From CAVZZV01 sp963779845 (GTDB lineage Bacteria; Bacteroidota; Bacteroidia; Bacteroidales; GCA-2748055): DNA of 64,000 nt. Below, one piece after another: positions 18,203 to 28,720 of the stretch. The stretch spans positions 372,001-436,000 of the forward strand of contig CAVZZV010000001.1 in NCBI GenBank assembly GCA_963779845.1. The letters run 5' to 3'. Positions within the stretch are counted from its first letter, which is position 1. Each line of letters begins with the position of its first letter. The notes below the pieces were generated by a model, which saw only the letters and a list, made by a program, of their open reading frames with translations, did not search any database and was not told where the DNA came from. Position numbers and translations under genes: made by a program.

Positions 18203-20179
18203 TCAATAGGTAAACCCTATATCATTTAACGACTCTTTTACTTCCGGGGCGGACATAAATAAATCCCAGAGTAATCCTGTCCGGTAATTTTCAATCATAA
18301 TGACAATGGGTCCCTGGTCAATAGCCAGGTAGGAGTCTGCCCACCAACCATAACTGGGTCCGAAGGCATCATAAAAGCCATACTCCCCCCACAATTTATC
18401 TCCAAAAATATAATAAAATGTATGAATTGCCTTCAAAGAGAGATCAGGGGTATAAGGCAAAGAGGATAATGCAGCAGTGGGGGTAATAATTCCCCTGTCG
18501 TTAGTTGGTGAATGAGCGCTATACCCGGTATACCCGTCACTGGCAGTAAGCCCCCAACTTTCATTGCTATATCCCAGGTATTCCTTTGGGTTATCTTCAC
18601 AGTACGCATGATTAATAAGGGTATGGTTCACGTTCTGCTCCCAATAGGAGACATATTTATCTTTTAGATTCCTGGGATCCAGGCCAAGGAAGGAATAGTG
18701 GGTGAAAAAAAGAGGCCCCCCATATGCCGGACCCATGGGGAGTTTGATTCCATAGTAACTCTCCCCGTTTAAAACAGCCCCCTCCCGCATATAGCCCATA
18801 TCGTAAGCTATGGCCGGGATCGGGTGGGTTCTGGATCCGATGGCAAGAATATAGGCGATCAGGGTTTCATTGTAACCGCGAAGTTGCATGTTTATCTTCC
18901 ATTCAAAATTGGGAGACCAATGCCAGTATAATACATTCTGTCCGCGGGCAAACCAATCCCATTCCACGGCGTCCCAAAGCAGATTGATTCTTTCTACAAT
19001 GGAATTTTCTTCAGGGATATTTATATTCATATATTGTCTAAAAGTCAGAAGGCCCTGCATCAGAAAAGAGGTTTCCACAAGATCTGCACCGTCATCATAA
19101 GTGCTGAATGGCTGAACTAACCCGGTAAACCCATTCATCCAATGGGGAAAAACCCCGTGAAAACGTTCTCCGGTTTCCAGGAAATTTAGAATTTTTTCCA
19201 TTTGCTCAAGAGCCTCAGCACGGGAAATAAAGGCCCTTTCCACTCCTACAATGAGTGCCATGATCCCCATCCCGGACCCGCCTGTGGTAATTATATTCCC
19301 GGAAGTATTTCGTTCCCTGGCCATGCCACTGGAAGGATGCGAAAAATCATAAAAATACCGGAAGGTTTGTTGCTGAATTTTCGTTAAAAGCTCAGAGTCC
19401 GAAATAAGTGGAAATTTATAGCTGGAGTCGGGAGAGGTGTAGAATGTTCCTGAAAAGCCGTTGAAAGCATATTCCATGGAAGCTCCAAGGTTTGAAGAGA
19501 TGGTAAAGATATATTTTTCAAACCCTTTCAGAATTGCGGTATTCTGGATTTCCACAGTCTGATTGTTGTCTTTTAGTGAGAAGGAAAGTGGAATATTCCC
19601 CGATAGAGTAAAGTCGTTCTGATAATCCGAAGGATCCAGAGGATCAGAAAAATGAACCAGAATATTGATATTTTCCCGGTCAATATTAATGAGACTTTCT
19701 GAAGATAAAAAATCTTGTTCGTTAATGCTTATTGAGGAAATCAGGATTTCCTTTTTTTCTGTTTTAAAACCAAATTGTTGCCCGGTGAAAAGTTCACCCT
19801 GCAGACCTTCCAGGCTGTCCTGGATTTTAATTAAGTATGATCTGGAATAAGCAAAATCCTCCCCGGGATCGATTAGGATTTGCCGGCCCATTAATGATAA
19901 GCTATAAGAATATTCCAGACTTTTTTCAACATTATCTTCAAAAATCATGATCTGATTTTTGAGATTAGTTGTATCTATCGCACCACTAAACCGCAATGTG
20001 ATTTTACCCTCTACAGGAATATTATCAACCTGTTCATTGGCACTCAGAGACTGATTGCCGATGGCAATTTTGGTCAACTGCAGAATTCCTGGTTCGGTTT
20101 TTCCCGGGTCCTCCTTTTTACTGCAGGAATGGAAAAGAATCAGGAACCCAGACAGCAGGAGGAATTGGTAATATTTCAA
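18203..20179 (-). CDS. GH144-type glucanase lipoprotein with Ig-like domains
   Basis: This 658-residue lipoprotein (signal ending FHSCSKK) is predicted to be on the outer membrane. Residues 35-130 and about 145-250 look like two Ig-like (Big_5) domains. From about residue 265 comes the glycoamylase-type (alpha/alpha)6 catalytic domain of GH144: FRYFYDFSHPSSGMARERN, GGSGMGIMALIVGVERAFISR, YNETLIAYILAIGSRTHPIP, and a C-terminal TYGWWADSYLAIDQGP-like motif. Characterised GH144 members are endo-beta-1,2-glucanases or exo sophorose-releasing enzymes (Chitinophaga, Parabacteroides). It lies between the LamG lipoprotein and GH3 genes in one operon, so it probably makes or trims sophoro-oligosaccharides for uptake or cleavage. 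Confidence 0.88.
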   Translation of the reverse strand: MKYYQFLLLSGFLILFHSCSKKEDPGKTEPGILQLTKIAIGNQSLSANEQVDNIPVEGKITLRFSGAIDTTNLKNQIMIFEDNVEKSLEYSYSLSLMGRQILIDPGEDFAYSRSYLIKIQDSLEGLQGELFTGQQFGFKTEKKEILISSISINEQDFLSSESLINIDRENINILVHFSDPLDPSDYQNDFTLSGNIPLSFSLKDNNQTVEIQNTAILKGFEKYIFTISSNLGASMEYAFNGFSGTFYTSPDSSYKFPLISDSELLTKIQQQTFRYFYDFSHPSSGMARERNTSGNIITTGGSGMGIMALIVGVERAFISRAEALEQMEKILNFLETGERFHGVFPHWMNGFTGLVQPFSTYDDGADLVETSFLMQGLLTFRQYMNINIPEENSIVERINLLWDAVEWDWFARGQNVLYWHWSPNFEWKINMQLRGYNETLIAYILAIGSRTHPIPAIAYDMGYMREGAVLNGESYYGIKLPMGPAYGGPLFFTHYSFLGLDPRNLKDKYVSYWEQNVNHTLINHAYCEDNPKEYLGYSNESWGLTASDGYTGYSAHSPTNDRGIITPTAALSSLPYTPDLSLKAIHTFYYIFGDKLWGEYGFYDAFGPSYGWWADSYLAIDQGPIVIMIENYRTGLLWDLFMSAPEVKESLNDIGFTY

Positions 20180-20331
20180 AATGAATTTTTTTAGTATTCA
20201 GGAGTATCTGGAATAAGGAACAGGCATACCTAAAATCTTCAAAACTTCTGAATTTGAAGGCACAGGGAAAAGCCGGAAATCCAAATGACCCCTTTTCTCC
20301 CTGTGCCAAAAAACACTATCTCTACCCTTTC

Positions 20332-21606
20332 CTAGGGTTTCTCAGAATTATACATCAATTCAATTTCCTTAGCCGTCAATGGCTTATGGAAAATCCGGAC
20401 ATCGTCGAGTTGTCCTTTGAAATGCTGGGCAGTGGTTACATTATAATCTCCCCACGGGGTGCCATTGAATAACTCTCCTTGCCTGGAGTGAATAAACCCA
20501 AAAGCTAACACCGGATAAACGGTAGGTGTGGTACCAGCGTATTTGAGTCCAGTCACATTCCTTTTTGCATCCCCAGCAGGCCACAGGTTAAAATCCTGGC
20601 TTTTCATCAATTGTCCATTTATGTACATCATCCCTTTTTTGGTATCTCCATTATATACACAAATAACCTGGGCCCATTTGTCTTTCAGTAATCCTTCCAC
20701 TCCTCCAGAACCTGTCAGATCCTTTACAAAGTCCCAGCCTTGCCAGCCCCCGTTGTCTTTGTCCTCACCGCTTCCGTTAAACCATAAGTCTTCGGTTGTT
20801 GTTGTGCCACCTGCCACTTCGTAGGATGCTGCCAACTTACAGGAGGAATAATCGCCAGGAATTTCAAACTGGAAACCATTTGCGCCACCAAGTCCTAAAA
20901 CAAAATGTCCTGTCGGATCTCCTACCTCATTGACATGTCCGTTTGAATTTGTTTTTATCCAAAAACTAAGCGTAAAATCGTGAGTGTTGGAAAGGGAGGC
21001 TGCATCCGGGATTTCAATTATACTTACATCCCCGTCAAAAGTAGCAGCCTGGCCGGCATCTGCATTCCGGCTGCCGGTATAGGTAATCCCCACAACTCCG
21101 TTGGCATCCGGATCATAATCTCCGATAACATCATTGGCATTGTTCTCAAAATTCCAGTAAGCAACCGCACCGGAAGGAGAAAATGTGCCTTCTGTAGTAA
21201 ATGCCCGCGAAAAAGATTCCAACGGTTGATTATCCATCGACATGATGTTATTAAAACTTAATTCATACAACGCACCATTGGCAAGGGTTTCCGAAGGGGT
21301 GATGGTAATATCTCTACCCGTGGAAGAAACGTTGATTGGAGTTACATAATCATCATAATCTCTGGTCAGAGTTATATTACTGGCATTCACCGTGCTATTC
21401 TCAACCTCTGTATTAAAACTTGCCACAATAGTGGGTTCTACCGGCACCGTATTGGGCGGTGTAGCAGCATTTAGATCAATATCCCCTGCCTTGATGGTGG
21501 ATAACTGGATCTTTACTGGTTCGTTGTCTTTTTTACAGCTTTGCAGAGCAAGGCCTAAAATTAGGATTGCGCCAAGCAATTTGATTGCGAATTTCATGTT
21601 TTTCAT
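20332..21606 (-). CDS. LamG-domain surface lipoprotein (probable glycan-binding protein)
   Basis: This 424-residue lipoprotein begins with a signal ending ALQSCKKD. Residues 35-135 form an Ig-like (Big_5) domain resembling those of the neighbouring GH144 protein. Residues 150-420 form a concanavalin/laminin-G-like beta-sandwich, seen in AVAYWNFENNANDVIGDY, FDGDVSIIEIPDAASLSNTHDFTLSFWIKT and FKGQLDDVRIFHKPLTAKEIELMY. Its place directly after SusD is where SusE/SusF-type surface glycan-binding proteins usually lie, and I infer that role. There is no catalytic motif that I can see. Confidence 0.85.
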   Translation of the reverse strand: MKNMKFAIKLLGAILILGLALQSCKKDNEPVKIQLSTIKAGDIDLNAATPPNTVPVEPTIVASFNTEVENSTVNASNITLTRDYDDYVTPINVSSTGRDITITPSETLANGALYELSFNNIMSMDNQPLESFSRAFTTEGTFSPSGAVAYWNFENNANDVIGDYDPDANGVVGITYTGSRNADAGQAATFDGDVSIIEIPDAASLSNTHDFTLSFWIKTNSNGHVNEVGDPTGHFVLGLGGANGFQFEIPGDYSSCKLAASYEVAGGTTTTEDLWFNGSGEDKDNGGWQGWDFVKDLTGSGGVEGLLKDKWAQVICVYNGDTKKGMMYINGQLMKSQDFNLWPAGDAKRNVTGLKYAGTTPTVYPVLAFGFIHSRQGELFNGTPWGDYNVTTAQHFKGQLDDVRIFHKPLTAKEIELMYNSEKP

Positions 21607-21647
21607 AATTTATTATTTTTAGTTTAACATTTGTGAATAATTATTTA

Positions 21648-23135
21648 TTAAGACCAATTTGGATTTTGGGTGATCACTCCCTGCGTCAGGTCAATTTGGT
21701 TTTGCGGTATGGGCAACAGTTCATCTTTTCCCGGAGTGAAACCAAGGGGACCCAAAACGGCGGGTGCCATCCCTGTCCGCACAAGATCCCAGAATCGATG
21801 ACCTTCAAGGGCGAGTTCATTCCGGCGTTCTTTCAGGATAAGGGATCTCAATGGATCTTTCGAAGTTTCCATAATATCCGGCAAAATTTCCAAATTTCCT
21901 CCTCTTGCACGTTCACGGACTTTATTAAGGTAAAAAAGCGCACTGTCAGGTTGACCCAGCTCGTTATAGGCTTCTGCAGCTATAAGGAGTATGTCTGCAT
22001 AGCGCAAAATTCTTCGATTGTACCCAAATTGAGTGGTCGTATTATCACCTGCTGTCCAAACTTTTTGATTATAACTTTCAATTTCAATCACATTTCCCTG
22101 ATTGTCCTTAACCTCATCGGGAGTAGTACCATCCCCCTTTATGAGGATTCCGTCGAGGGTTTCCCCTAATTCGATGATTGTGGCCTCTTTCCTTGGATCC
22201 CCTGGCTCGAAAGATGCCCTCAGGTCAAGCGAGGGTCGATTAAACCCCCAACCCCGGTTCGGGGTTCCCCTTACCCCCTGGGTATTGGCATATTGATTGC
22301 CACCTCCCCCGGTCTCCGTCCTCAAGGCTCCTATTTCAAAAATGGATTCAACTCCATTTTCCCCGGCTTCACTGTTCGCATCGGCGAAATCAGGTTCCAG
22401 TGAATATTCTTCTGAACGGATAACCTGAAGGGCATAATTTTTCGCTTCCAAAAATTCATTCTGGAATAAATGCACTTTTGACAGCAGTGATCTGGCTGCC
22501 CCTACTGTGGCACGTCCTATATCCGGACCGAAAAGTTGACTTTTCTCTTCGAGCCGGTCAATAGCGGAAAGCAAATCCTCTTCTATGAGCTGATAAATCT
22601 CTTCCCGAGAGGATCTCGGAACCCGGGGGGACGGGGTGAGGGAAGTAATTTTCGGAACACCTCCCCAGGCTCTCACTAAATCAAAGTAGAAGAGGGCGCG
22701 AAGGAAATAGGCTTCCCCAATATATCTCGCCTTTAAATCTTCATTCATATTGATCCCCGGAACTTTTTCGATCACCACGTTCGCTCTCTTGACCCCTTCG
22801 TACAGGCTGTTCCACCAACGGTCCAAACCATCCTGAGTAGCAGTTATGGTGAAGTTATCATAAGGCCCCACGGTGGGAAGTCCATCGTTTGGACTGCTTC
22901 CCTTAAGCGCGTCATCTGACATGATATCCAGGATGGGAAACCCCCCGGAATTATAATGCCACGAACGAAGGCTCGAATAAATTGCATTGGTAGCCAGCAG
23001 AGCATCTTCCGCATTCACAGGAAATTGGGCCTGGGTCAGGTCTCCCTGTGGATCCTTTTGCAAAAAATCCTCACAGCCTGAAATCAATACCAGCATAAGG
23101 AATAAGGGAACAAGTATTTTAAAAATATTTTTCAT
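21648..23135 (-). CDS. SusD/RagB-type nutrient-binding outer-membrane lipoprotein
   Basis: This is the surface lid of the SusCD uptake complex, 495 residues. The lipoprotein signal ends LVLISGCEDF. Family landmarks are DFLQKDPQGDLT, the TPR-like helices around YIGEAYFLRALFYFDLVRAWGGVP, RYADILLIAAEAYNELGQPDSALFYLNKVRERA and the C-terminal LILKERRNELALEGHRFWDLVRTG. It lies five bases downstream of the SusC gene, so the pair is co-transcribed. It binds glycan outside the cell and closes over the SusC barrel. Confidence 0.96.
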   Translation of the reverse strand: MKNIFKILVPLFLMLVLISGCEDFLQKDPQGDLTQAQFPVNAEDALLATNAIYSSLRSWHYNSGGFPILDIMSDDALKGSSPNDGLPTVGPYDNFTITATQDGLDRWWNSLYEGVKRANVVIEKVPGINMNEDLKARYIGEAYFLRALFYFDLVRAWGGVPKITSLTPSPRVPRSSREEIYQLIEEDLLSAIDRLEEKSQLFGPDIGRATVGAARSLLSKVHLFQNEFLEAKNYALQVIRSEEYSLEPDFADANSEAGENGVESIFEIGALRTETGGGGNQYANTQGVRGTPNRGWGFNRPSLDLRASFEPGDPRKEATIIELGETLDGILIKGDGTTPDEVKDNQGNVIEIESYNQKVWTAGDNTTTQFGYNRRILRYADILLIAAEAYNELGQPDSALFYLNKVRERARGGNLEILPDIMETSKDPLRSLILKERRNELALEGHRFWDLVRTGMAPAVLGPLGFTPGKDELLPIPQNQIDLTQGVITQNPNWS

Positions 23136-23140
23136 ATCTG

Positions 23141-26100
23141 TTAAAAAGAAAGATTAATACCAAATGAATAGTCGGAAGTAATAGGGTATATTCCCATATC
23201 AATCCCATTTGAGAGGTCGTCAGCACTGGAAATCTCAGGGGAATAACCCGTAAATTTTGTGAGGGTATAGATATTGGTACCTTTCAGATAGATTCTCAGG
23301 TTCTGCATTTTAAGTCTCTCACTTAGCGAAACCGGAAAGGTATATCCTATCGTCACATTTCTCAGACGAGCAAAGGATCCATCCTGGATAAACCTGTCCG
23401 AGGGAGTATAATTATAGCCCCCGAAGGAAGGCCGGGGCTCAGCGTATTACCAGATCCCGTTCCGGTCCAGCGATTCATTACATGCGACTCAAAGTTGTAG
23501 GGATCCGGCCTGACAACCTCTTTTCCGTTAAAAATTTTATTTCCCGTCTGGCCCTGAATGTCAAGGGAAAAATCAAATCCTTTAAACCCCAATGCCAAAT
23601 TTATACCGAAACTGAATTTTGGAATGGGAGATCCGATAAAAGTCCGGTCTTTCCCGTCTATAATACCATCCTGGTATACATCCACAAAACGCAAGTCTCC
23701 TACACCCGCATTTGAAGTGTGGGGATAGGCATCCAGTTCAGCCTGGCTTTGAAATATTCCATCGGTTTTATAACCATAAAAGGATCCAATAGGGAATCCA
23801 ACCCTGCTCTGTGTTACAGGTTGTCCATTGGGGAGGTATCCACCGAGGAGAGTCGAGTCAATTCCCTTGTTCCCTCCGATTCCTGTTACTTCATTATGAA
23901 TAGTGGAACCCAGGACGCTTATACTATAATCAAAATCGCCTTTCGTTTCCCGCCATGTAAGCTTAAATTCGAAACCCTCATTAAGAACAGACGCGGCATT
24001 GTATCGTATTTTTGTCCCCTCCCCGTTCCCAAGATGTCCGGGAATCGACAGAAGGACAAGGACATCCTCGGTAGCTTTATGGTAATAGTCCAATTCTCCG
24101 ATGAGTCGGTTGTTCAGGAAACCAAATTCCAAACCAACATCTGTTTGTTTAGTAGTCTCCCATTTCAGGTCATCGTTTCCAGGCTGGCCATAGGTAGCAG
24201 CAGCATTAACCCGGGGATTATTCCCGAAAACGGCAAGAAGATTTGAATTTACCAGATCATACCGGTCGAGGTAAGGTATTTTTTCATTTCCAACCATTCC
24301 CCAACTGGCTCTGAGTTTAAGGGTTGAAAAGAGATCCAGTCCGCGCACAAAGGATTCCCTTCCCAGATTCCAGCCGGCAGCAAAGGAAGGAAAATCGGCA
24401 AATCTATTTTTCTTATTGAATTTGGACGAACCATCCCTTCTGAAAGTGGCTGTTAATATATACTTCCTGTCAAAAGTATAATTCACTCTTGCCAGATAAG
24501 AGATCATGGAATAATATAAATTTGGATCTACCTCGTTTCGGATGGAGGATAATGTATTGACATTGCTATTTTCGTCCAAAATATAGGAAGGATTCAAATA
24601 CCAAAAATCCGGGCCATTTCTAATAATGTTCTCACCACTAAGACGAAGGTTTTCTGAAACCGACTCCTGCATAGTATAACCCACAACTGCATCGATAGTA
24701 TTCCTGCCTGATTCCTTATAATAGCTGGCAGTATTTTCCCATAGCCAGGTTAAATTATCCGCATGAGAATTAGAAAGATCGCTTAATTGATTGTCTTGTT
24801 GCGAGGCTGTCCCGTCAGGATTATATACGGTATACGAGGGAGTAAAGCTTTTCGATTTATGGTAGCCCGCATCGATACCGAAGCTCGATTTCAGGGTTAT
24901 ATCCTTTAACAGCCTTAGTTCGGCAAATACATTTCCCACTCCACGGATACCCTTATTGAAATCGTTTGAATTGGCTAAGGAGGCCAGAGGGTTTCCTACA
25001 TTGTACACAACTCCATAACTTCCATCGGCATAATAAGGCGCCAGTAAAGGCTGGGCCCGATAAACTGCATAAGTGACATTGGGAGCATTTTGTTGTTTGT
25101 AAGGGGAGAGGGTGAAATTATTGCCCAGTTTTAAGCCTTCCGCTAATTTATAAGTATTATTTAATTTGAGCGTCATACGCTCAAAGTTCGATTTTTCAAT
25201 AATACCCTTCTGGTTATAATATCCTGCCCCAAAATAATACTGGGAATTATTACTCGCTCCACTTATGGAAAACTGGTGATTTTGAAACGGTGCAGGGCTG
25301 AAAACAAGATCCTGCCAATCCGTGTTTGGCACCGCATCGACATTATTATAGGAACCCGGGTTAATTTCATTGGAAATGATAGCGAATTCCCTTCCGGTTA
25401 GCAGGTCGATTTTTTTAGCCAGGAACTGCATCCCATATTCACCGGAAAGATTATAACTGATTTTTGGTTCCCCAATGGTCCCCTGCTTAGTACTTACTAT
25501 AATGACACCATTCGCACCGCGGCTTCCGTATATAGCGGTTGCGGAAGCATCTTTTAACACTTCCATGGATTGAATATCGGCCGCATTCAAAAAGGAAATA
25601 TCGTCGAGGATCACTCCGTCGACTACATAAATTGGAGCAGAATTGTTAAAGGTACCCACACCACGGATCCGGACCGAAGGAGCCGCCCCCGGGGCTCCGC
25701 TGGTACTGGACACTCTGACACCTGAAACCATTCCCTGAAGGCTTTGTACAGGATTCGAGGAGGTAATTTTGGAGATGTCTTCCGCTGCAACCGAACTAAC
25801 TGCGCCGGTCAGATCACTCTTTTTAACAGTGCCATATCCTATTACCACGATTTCATCCAGAGCCTGTTTTTCCAGTTGAAGCACCACATCAATAGTCGTT
25901 TTATCATTAATGGGAATTTCCGCATTTTGGTAACCGATAAAAGAGAAGACAAGAACTTTATCGTTTTCTTCCACCTGAATGGAATAGGTTCCATCCACAT
26001 CAGTCATCACGCCTCTCATCGTTCCTTTTATGTAAACATTTACTCCTGGTAAGGGGGATTCATAATCAGAAGAGGTAACGGTTCCGGATACCGTATGCTG

Positions 26101-26184
26101 AGCCATAACATTGGGAATGGACAGCATAACCAGCAGAAAAAAAATGGCTGGCTTCCTAAAAGAGCTGAAAAATTGTGGTCCCAT
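23141..26184 (-). pseudogene. SusC/RagA-type TonB-dependent receptor, single-base frameshift near the 3' end
   Basis: This outer-membrane TonB-dependent transporter carries glycan fragments. A signal peptide ends IPNVMAQ. A carboxypeptidase-regulatory-like domain (residues 30-110), the plug (VVIGYGTVKKSDLTGAVSSV, VRIRGVGTFNNSAPIYVVDGV) and a beta-barrel follow. The first frame is read correctly to WTGTGSGNT at about 23445 and then runs out at 23362. The expected ending EPRPSFGGYNYTPSDRF is found one frame away, from about 23443 to the stop at 23141. One base is missing near GCTGAGCCCC. If the deletion is real, the product lacks the last barrel strands and should not insert; if it is a sequencing error, the gene is normal (about 1014 residues). 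Confidence 0.93.
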
Positions 26185-26196
26185 ATACGAGAGATT

Positions 26197-27648
26197 TTAT
26201 TGTATCAAATCAGAAACGGTAGGATTCGGCTGGAAAGCCTTCTCCAGCCAACCCCCTTTAAATCCCGCCTTCTTTAAACCATTTATAATATATTTGTTCC
26301 TTTTCATAAGCCCTGTAATGAATCCTGTTTGATAATTTTCCAGTTGTATAAGTACAGGACCCTGGTCAATACCCAGGTAGTCCTGATCAAACCAATTATA
26401 ATTCCCGTTACTTTTTTGGAAACTTAAATTGAAAGCGTCCCGGAAACCATATTCCCCATATAATGAATCTCCATACTGGGATTTCATCGTGAACAAGGCA
26501 TCCAGGCATTCTTCCGGTGCAAATGGAATAGAGCCACCAGAGGCGGTAGGGGCTATTGTCCCATCATCCACAATATGGTTCGAACTGGCTCCCCGGGCCC
26601 TGTAATCCCAAAACTGCACTGTATCGGACTTGAATACCTGTTTCATGGTACCCGGACCATCGCAGGCAGTAAGTCCCCAGATTTGTTGAGAATAAGCATT
26701 AAACTTTTCCGGATTATCGATACAGTAAGCTCTGTTAGACAGGGTGGCACGCCGGGAGTTTTCAAAATAATCGATTCCCTTTTCCCGCATATATTCATCC
26801 TGAATCCCTTTGAAATCAATATACATGTGGGAATATTGATGCCCGAAGAGGGGGGAAAAATTAACATGTTCATAGCCGTAAAAACCGGCCCATTCATACG
26901 TGTCGCACCATACTTTCCAGGAATCAGCCGGTATAGGATGAGTGGGAGAACCCATTGCCATGATAAGAAGGATCATGGCCTCATTATATCCTTTCCACTG
27001 AGCATCAATGAAACCCCTTTCCGGATGGTAGCCCATCGACATCGTACTTTTTCCATTCATGGCCCAGTCCCATTCAACCCGACGGAACAAGGAATCGGCC
27101 AGTGAACGGATCTTTGTTTCCGTGGAATTGCTCCGGTCAAAGTAAGACTGGCAGGCAAGTACCCCGGCCATAAGAAGTCCGGTGTCAATGGTCGAAAGTT
27201 CCGTTTTTCCAAATCTGTGCCCCTCCGTGTAGGTGAGAAAATGATAATAAAACCCCTTAAAGCCTGTCATCCCCGTCAGATCAGCGCCCTGGGGTGAGTT
27301 ATAAAACCATTCCAGTGTTTTCATTACTCTATCCGAAGCTTCATCACGGGAAATATAATGGTTCTCCGCTCCTATAATATATGAGGTAAGACCTGCCCCG
27401 GTGGCCGCGATACTTGTAAACTTTCCGGAAGGGTACCGGTCAGGTATGCCAAATGTTGATTCATCAAATTGATCCCAAAAAAAGTTGAAGGTCCTCTTTT
27501 TTAAATCTGCCATAAATGCCTCTCTTTCTTTTGTGGCATTCACCTGTGCTTTATTGCTGCATGAAGCCAGAAGAGCCATGCACAGGAACCCTGTCCATAG
27601 CGGACCAAAAGGAACAAAATTTCTTTTTATTGCAGCGTATACCCTCAT
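26197..27648 (-). CDS. GH144-type beta-1,2-glucanase lipoprotein
   Basis: This second GH144-type enzyme has 483 residues and a lipoprotein signal (ALLASCSNK). It lacks the Ig-like domains of its paralogue, so the catalytic domain starts near residue 45 with RTFNFFWDQFDESTFGIPDR. Shared landmarks are GLTSYIIGAENHYISRDEA, YNEAMILLIMAMGSPTHPIP, LTACDGPG, a late RDAFNLSFQ and FDQDYLGIDQGPVLIQLENYQTG. It is the first gene of the polysaccharide operon, 12 bases before SusC. The upstream 270 bases (27649-27918) carry no regulator gene. An exo- versus endo-acting division of labour between the two paralogues is likely but untested. Confidence 0.9.
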   Translation of the reverse strand: MRVYAAIKRNFVPFGPLWTGFLCMALLASCSNKAQVNATKEREAFMADLKKRTFNFFWDQFDESTFGIPDRYPSGKFTSIAATGAGLTSYIIGAENHYISRDEASDRVMKTLEWFYNSPQGADLTGMTGFKGFYYHFLTYTEGHRFGKTELSTIDTGLLMAGVLACQSYFDRSNSTETKIRSLADSLFRRVEWDWAMNGKSTMSMGYHPERGFIDAQWKGYNEAMILLIMAMGSPTHPIPADSWKVWCDTYEWAGFYGYEHVNFSPLFGHQYSHMYIDFKGIQDEYMREKGIDYFENSRRATLSNRAYCIDNPEKFNAYSQQIWGLTACDGPGTMKQVFKSDTVQFWDYRARGASSNHIVDDGTIAPTASGGSIPFAPEECLDALFTMKSQYGDSLYGEYGFRDAFNLSFQKSNGNYNWFDQDYLGIDQGPVLIQLENYQTGFITGLMKRNKYIINGLKKAGFKGGWLEKAFQPNPTVSDLIQ

Positions 27649-27918
27649 AACCTAAAGTAAATTTTGGACTTCTAAGGGAAACACCAATCAATAGAAATTT
27701 GTTGGAAATGGATGGACAAGGGGAATACCAGCTACCAATATACCTTCTCATCTCACGAAACCCAGATAAGAAAATAATTTGGTCAACTAACTGGTTAAAT
27801 AGTATTTAGCTTATATTCTAAAAAGAAAAAAGGGTAACGGAAGGGAATCATCCCTGCCTCAAATTGTCGGATAATGATCAGAAAGTAATTTAAAAAAGCA
27901 GAAGCATGGCCCGAATCA

Positions 27919-28584
27919 TTAAATGTATTCGCCGGTTTTCGCATCGAACACCTCATAGCTCTTGTCAATAATTAGATCTGCAAGGGGTTTCAGGGAGCGT
28001 ATATTCTGATGTTCCCTTTCCAATACCTGATTCCTTAAATCATCCACATTTTCTTTACCACGGACAATTTGTGAAATTTTCGTCTCAAGATAGGTCAGAT
28101 CAATAAATACCCGAAGATCTATCCCGTCTGCTTTGAGAGCATAAAGGCCATCGATTACCAGCAGGTCGATCTTTTTAAAATCGGTAATAAGTTTATCTAT
28201 CTGTTCCGGAATTATGTCAATGCAGGGCATCATCGATTCCCGGTCCTCTTTAAAATCCTGCAGATTCCGATGGATCAGGTTCCAGTCATATTCACTAATC
28301 CCAATAGTATCCAGTCCCTTGGTACGGCGCCATTCAGCCCGTAAAAGAGGGGGGATTTTATAATAATTGTCGGTATGAAGAATTTTTACCCGGATATGCT
28401 CTTTCTTTAGCCTTTGTGCCAGAGAATGAGAAACTTCTGATTTTCCAGCCCCCGATTCGCCGGATATGGCTACAATGAATTTATAGTTTTTAGGAAACTT
28501 ATCTCTGTCCTCCAGGACCCTGCGGGCAATGGATTCTGCAGCAGCCTTGTGCATATCGCGGATAAGAAGGATGTCACCAAGCAT
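27919..28584 (-). CDS. Uridine kinase-like P-loop kinase
   Basis: This 221-residue P-loop kinase belongs to the uridine kinase/phosphoribulokinase family. The ATP loop SGESGAGKS is at residues 41-49. The substrate region LHTDNYYKIPP and the lid IDGLYALK are present, and the substrate strand IFIDLTYLETKISQIVRG-like segment follows. Members with this N-terminal helix are often annotated uridine kinase in Bacteroidota. Its position 136 bases downstream of the GH65 phosphorylase gene on the same strand suggests a sugar role, but the substrate is not evident. The start at 28584 gives the usual length. Confidence 0.8.
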   Translation of the reverse strand: MLGDILLIRDMHKAAAESIARRVLEDRDKFPKNYKFIVAISGESGAGKSEVSHSLAQRLKKEHIRVKILHTDNYYKIPPLLRAEWRRTKGLDTIGISEYDWNLIHRNLQDFKEDRESMMPCIDIIPEQIDKLITDFKKIDLLVIDGLYALKADGIDLRVFIDLTYLETKISQIVRGKENVDDLRNQVLEREHQNIRSLKPLADLIIDKSYEVFDAKTGEYI

Positions 28585-28720
28585 TTAGTAATATTTTTAA
28601 AGTATGAATTTCAAAAATAAACAAATAATGGGAAATCAATCAACTTGAAGTATATTTATTAGGGTATGGTATGAATGTAAAACAAACCTCTGTTATTAAG
28701 CATATGGTTCAAAACCAGTC

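Noticed and set aside
26575..27105. A 176-codon plus-strand open frame inside the first GH144 gene
   Set aside because: It lies opposite a conserved glycoside hydrolase frame and has no start context or family pattern.
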